Part shown: one piece after another, positions 4,172 to 5,350 of the stretch
How the letters are laid out: every line of letters starts with the position of its first letter
How positions within the stretch are numbered: the stretch's first letter is position 1
Assembly (NCBI GenBank): GCA_030612565.1
Contig: JAUWNQ010000049.1
Span: forward strand, 1 to 5,350
Length of the DNA: 5,350 nt
From: Candidatus Bipolaricaulota bacterium
GTDB lineage: Bacteria; Bipolaricaulota; Bipolaricaulia; UBA7950; UBA9294
Direction of reading: 5' to 3'
Notes under the pieces: generated by a model
What the model was told of the DNA's origin: nothing
Seen by the model: only the letters and a program-made list of their open reading frames with translations
The model's database searches: none
Translations under genes and position numbers: made by a program

Positions 4172-5350
4172 TTGCCGCCTCCATTCACGAGTGCGCGTAG
4201 CCGCGATACGACGAGATCGCTACCGATTACGGAGAGGAGATCGAAGAGGCCAGGGCCGACGGGGCGACCGGTCGTCGAGATCCGAATCGCCTTAGCCACA
4301 TCCTTCAGTTTCGCTCCCTGTGCGGTGAGTGCCTCACGCAACGCCGCCTCCACCGCGTCATGAGAGAACGATCTGCACGCTTCGAACGTGTCGCAGATTG
4401 CCGTGATCAGTTCCTTCTGGTGTTCATCGATTGTCACTTCCTCTTCCTTCTCGACTGCCACGGGAAAGAGGATTAGCATCATCTTCGCCAAGTCGACGAG
4501 GGTGTGAGCGCGATGCCTAAGGAGCGATGTCGCACGCGTAAGGCGTTCCTCTCCCGCATCCTTCCACATCTCCTCTGTCACCGTCCCCTGATCGAGGACG
4601 AACGGACGAACGAGATCGGAAAGCCTGTGGGGATCGGCCGCCTTGAGGTGCTGCTGATTCAGCCAAAGGAGCTTCTCATCGTCGAAGATCGCGGCGGAGC
4701 TCCCCACTCTATCCATGTCAAAGAGGTCTATCAACTCCTGGCGAGAGAAGATCTCCCGATCACCGTGCGACCAGCCTAACCGGGCGAAGAAGTTGACCAT
4801 CGTCTCGGGAAGGAACCCGCGGCGTTGGTACTCGAGGACCGACGTGACCCCGTGCCGCTTGGAGAGGCGGGTGCGATCCGGGCCGAGAATCATCGGAAGG
4901 TGGATGAAATGCGGCAATGGGCGTCCCATCGCCTCGTAGAGGAGGATCTGCTTGGGGGTGTTCATCAGGTGATCGTCCCCGCGGATGACGTGCGTGATAC
5001 CCATGTCTGCGTCGTCGACCACCACGACAAAGTTATAGACGAAGCTTCCATCGGAACGGCGGATGACGAAGTCCTTCATCTCCTCATACTTGAACGTCAC
5101 ATCCCCGAGAAGATCGTCGTGCACGACCATCTCCCCATCCACGGGAACACGGAACCACCACGCCCCGTCGTGTTCATAGGCGAGATCATGGTCCATCAGG
5201 TCCTGAGCCGCTTTTTGATGTGCGGCGGTCCGTTCGGTCTGGCGGTAGTACTCATCCCAATCGAGACCCAACCAGTTCATCGCCTCGATGATCTGCTCGA
5301 TCGACTCCTCGGTCGACCGCTCCTGGTCGGTATCCTCGATCCGTAGGATG
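4168..5350 (-). CDS. gltX: glutamyl-tRNA synthetase, 5' end outside the window
   Basis: The frame is open to the upper window edge and gives 393 residues. It begins inside the catalytic domain with LRIEDTDQERSTEES and then NWLGLDWDEYYRQTER. The missing part should be about 40-45 residues, including the HIGH-type ATP-binding motif. The second class I signature is RLSKRHG (codons about 4849-4869), preceded by NTPKQILLYEAMG and HLPMILGPD. The C-terminal alpha-helical anticodon-binding part ends with GAKLKDVAKAIRISTTGRPVGP, as is usual for bacterial GluRS. The enzyme charges tRNA-Glu (and tRNA-Gln where GatCAB is used; this fragment does not decide that). The insert usually found after the RQSER motif, with CxC and YDGxCR, is absent: AYEHDGAWWFRVP follows directly. 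The whole protein would be about 435 residues, against a more usual 465-490. It is the most upstream gene visible in the operon, so the operon promoter is outside the window unless one is internal. Confidence 0.96.
   Translation of the reverse strand, partial: ILRIEDTDQERSTEESIEQIIEAMNWLGLDWDEYYRQTERTAAHQKAAQDLMDHDLAYEHDGAWWFRVPVDGEMVVHDDLLGDVTFKYEEMKDFVIRRSDGSFVYNFVVVVDDADMGITHVIRGDDHLMNTPKQILLYEAMGRPLPHFIHLPMILGPDRTRLSKRHGVTSVLEYQRRGFLPETMVNFFARLGWSHGDREIFSRQELIDLFDMDRVGSSAAIFDDEKLLWLNQQHLKAADPHRLSDLVRPFVLDQGTVTEEMWKDAGEERLTRATSLLRHRAHTLVDLAKMMLILFPVAVEKEEEVTIDEHQKELITAICDTFEACRSFSHDAVEAALREALTAQGAKLKDVAKAIRISTTGRPVGPGLFDLLSVIGSDLVVSRLRALVNGGGK
4178..4182 (-). promoter_or_regulatory. Shine-Dalgarno site of the TlpA-like gene
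   Basis: GGAGG lies six bases before the ATG at 4171, inside the last codons of gltX. It decides the start and implies that translation is coupled to gltX. Confidence 0.8.

Larger units (their letters stand above)
344..5350 (-). other. five-gene operon with overlapping stop and start codons
   Basis: Every junction overlaps: gltX to TlpA-like by ATGA (4168-4171), TlpA-like to membrane thioredoxin by TGATG (shared base 3017), thioredoxin to polyferredoxin by ATGA (1893-1896), and polyferredoxin to uppP by ATGA (1129-1132). There is no room for a promoter or terminator in an intergenic gap. One transcript with coupled translation is the simplest reading. The repeat element at 2885-3011 is the only place where the compact layout has been disturbed. 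Confidence 0.85.

Noticed and set aside
4825..5346. Plus-strand open frame (173 codons) opposite gltX
   Set aside because: It is a shadow of the gltX catalytic domain; the sense strand carries RIEDTD and LSKR motifs.

Overview
The window holds a tightly packed minus-strand bacterial operon, read from the high-coordinate end to the low. The order is glutamyl-tRNA synthetase (gltX, 5' end outside the window), a secreted TlpA-type thioredoxin-fold protein, a membrane-anchored thioredoxin-domain protein with a NEW3-like domain, a NapH-type membrane polyferredoxin, and undecaprenyl-diphosphatase (uppP). All four junctions overlap (ATGA, TGATG, ATGA, ATGA), so the five genes are almost certainly co-transcribed and translationally coupled. 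About 165 bases after uppP, on the same strand, a sixth gene begins. It encodes a DUF559-type endonuclease-like protein and runs off the low-coordinate edge.

The organism is a bacterium of fairly high GC content, with good Shine-Dalgarno sites. UppP and signal peptides show a bacterial envelope, but nothing here fixes the phylum. An uncultured candidate-phylum lineage would fit the unusual gene combination, but that is a guess. GATC is strikingly frequent: about 90 occurrences by hand count, roughly four times chance expectation, and almost all lie inside the operon.

The three middle genes look like one functional unit. The polyferredoxin has two cytoplasmic [4Fe-4S] motifs and cytoplasmic CxxxCP motifs. 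It also has extra cysteine groups (C37/C40/C47 and C129/C132) that the predicted topology places outside the membrane. Next to it are two extracytoplasmic thioredoxin-fold proteins, one with WCHSC plus a juxtamembrane CTSC and one with WCVPC. The inferred role is a relay carrying electrons from cytoplasmic iron-sulfur carriers to protein thiols outside the membrane, the job DsbD/CcdA does elsewhere. This is a hypothesis from the sequence, not a demonstrated function.

Repeats are the second theme. A 127-bp element with 28-bp imperfect inverted ends (REPIN/MITE-like) sits inside the coding sequence of the membrane thioredoxin, six bases after its ATG. It keeps the frame open and adds about 42 residues in front of the original signal sequence. 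In the 3' region, two G-rich hairpins in opposite orientation lie between uppP and the DUF559 gene, and one of them forms the N-terminal coding region of the DUF559 gene. No tRNA, rRNA or CRISPR was seen, and no gene-free stretch exceeds 300 bases.
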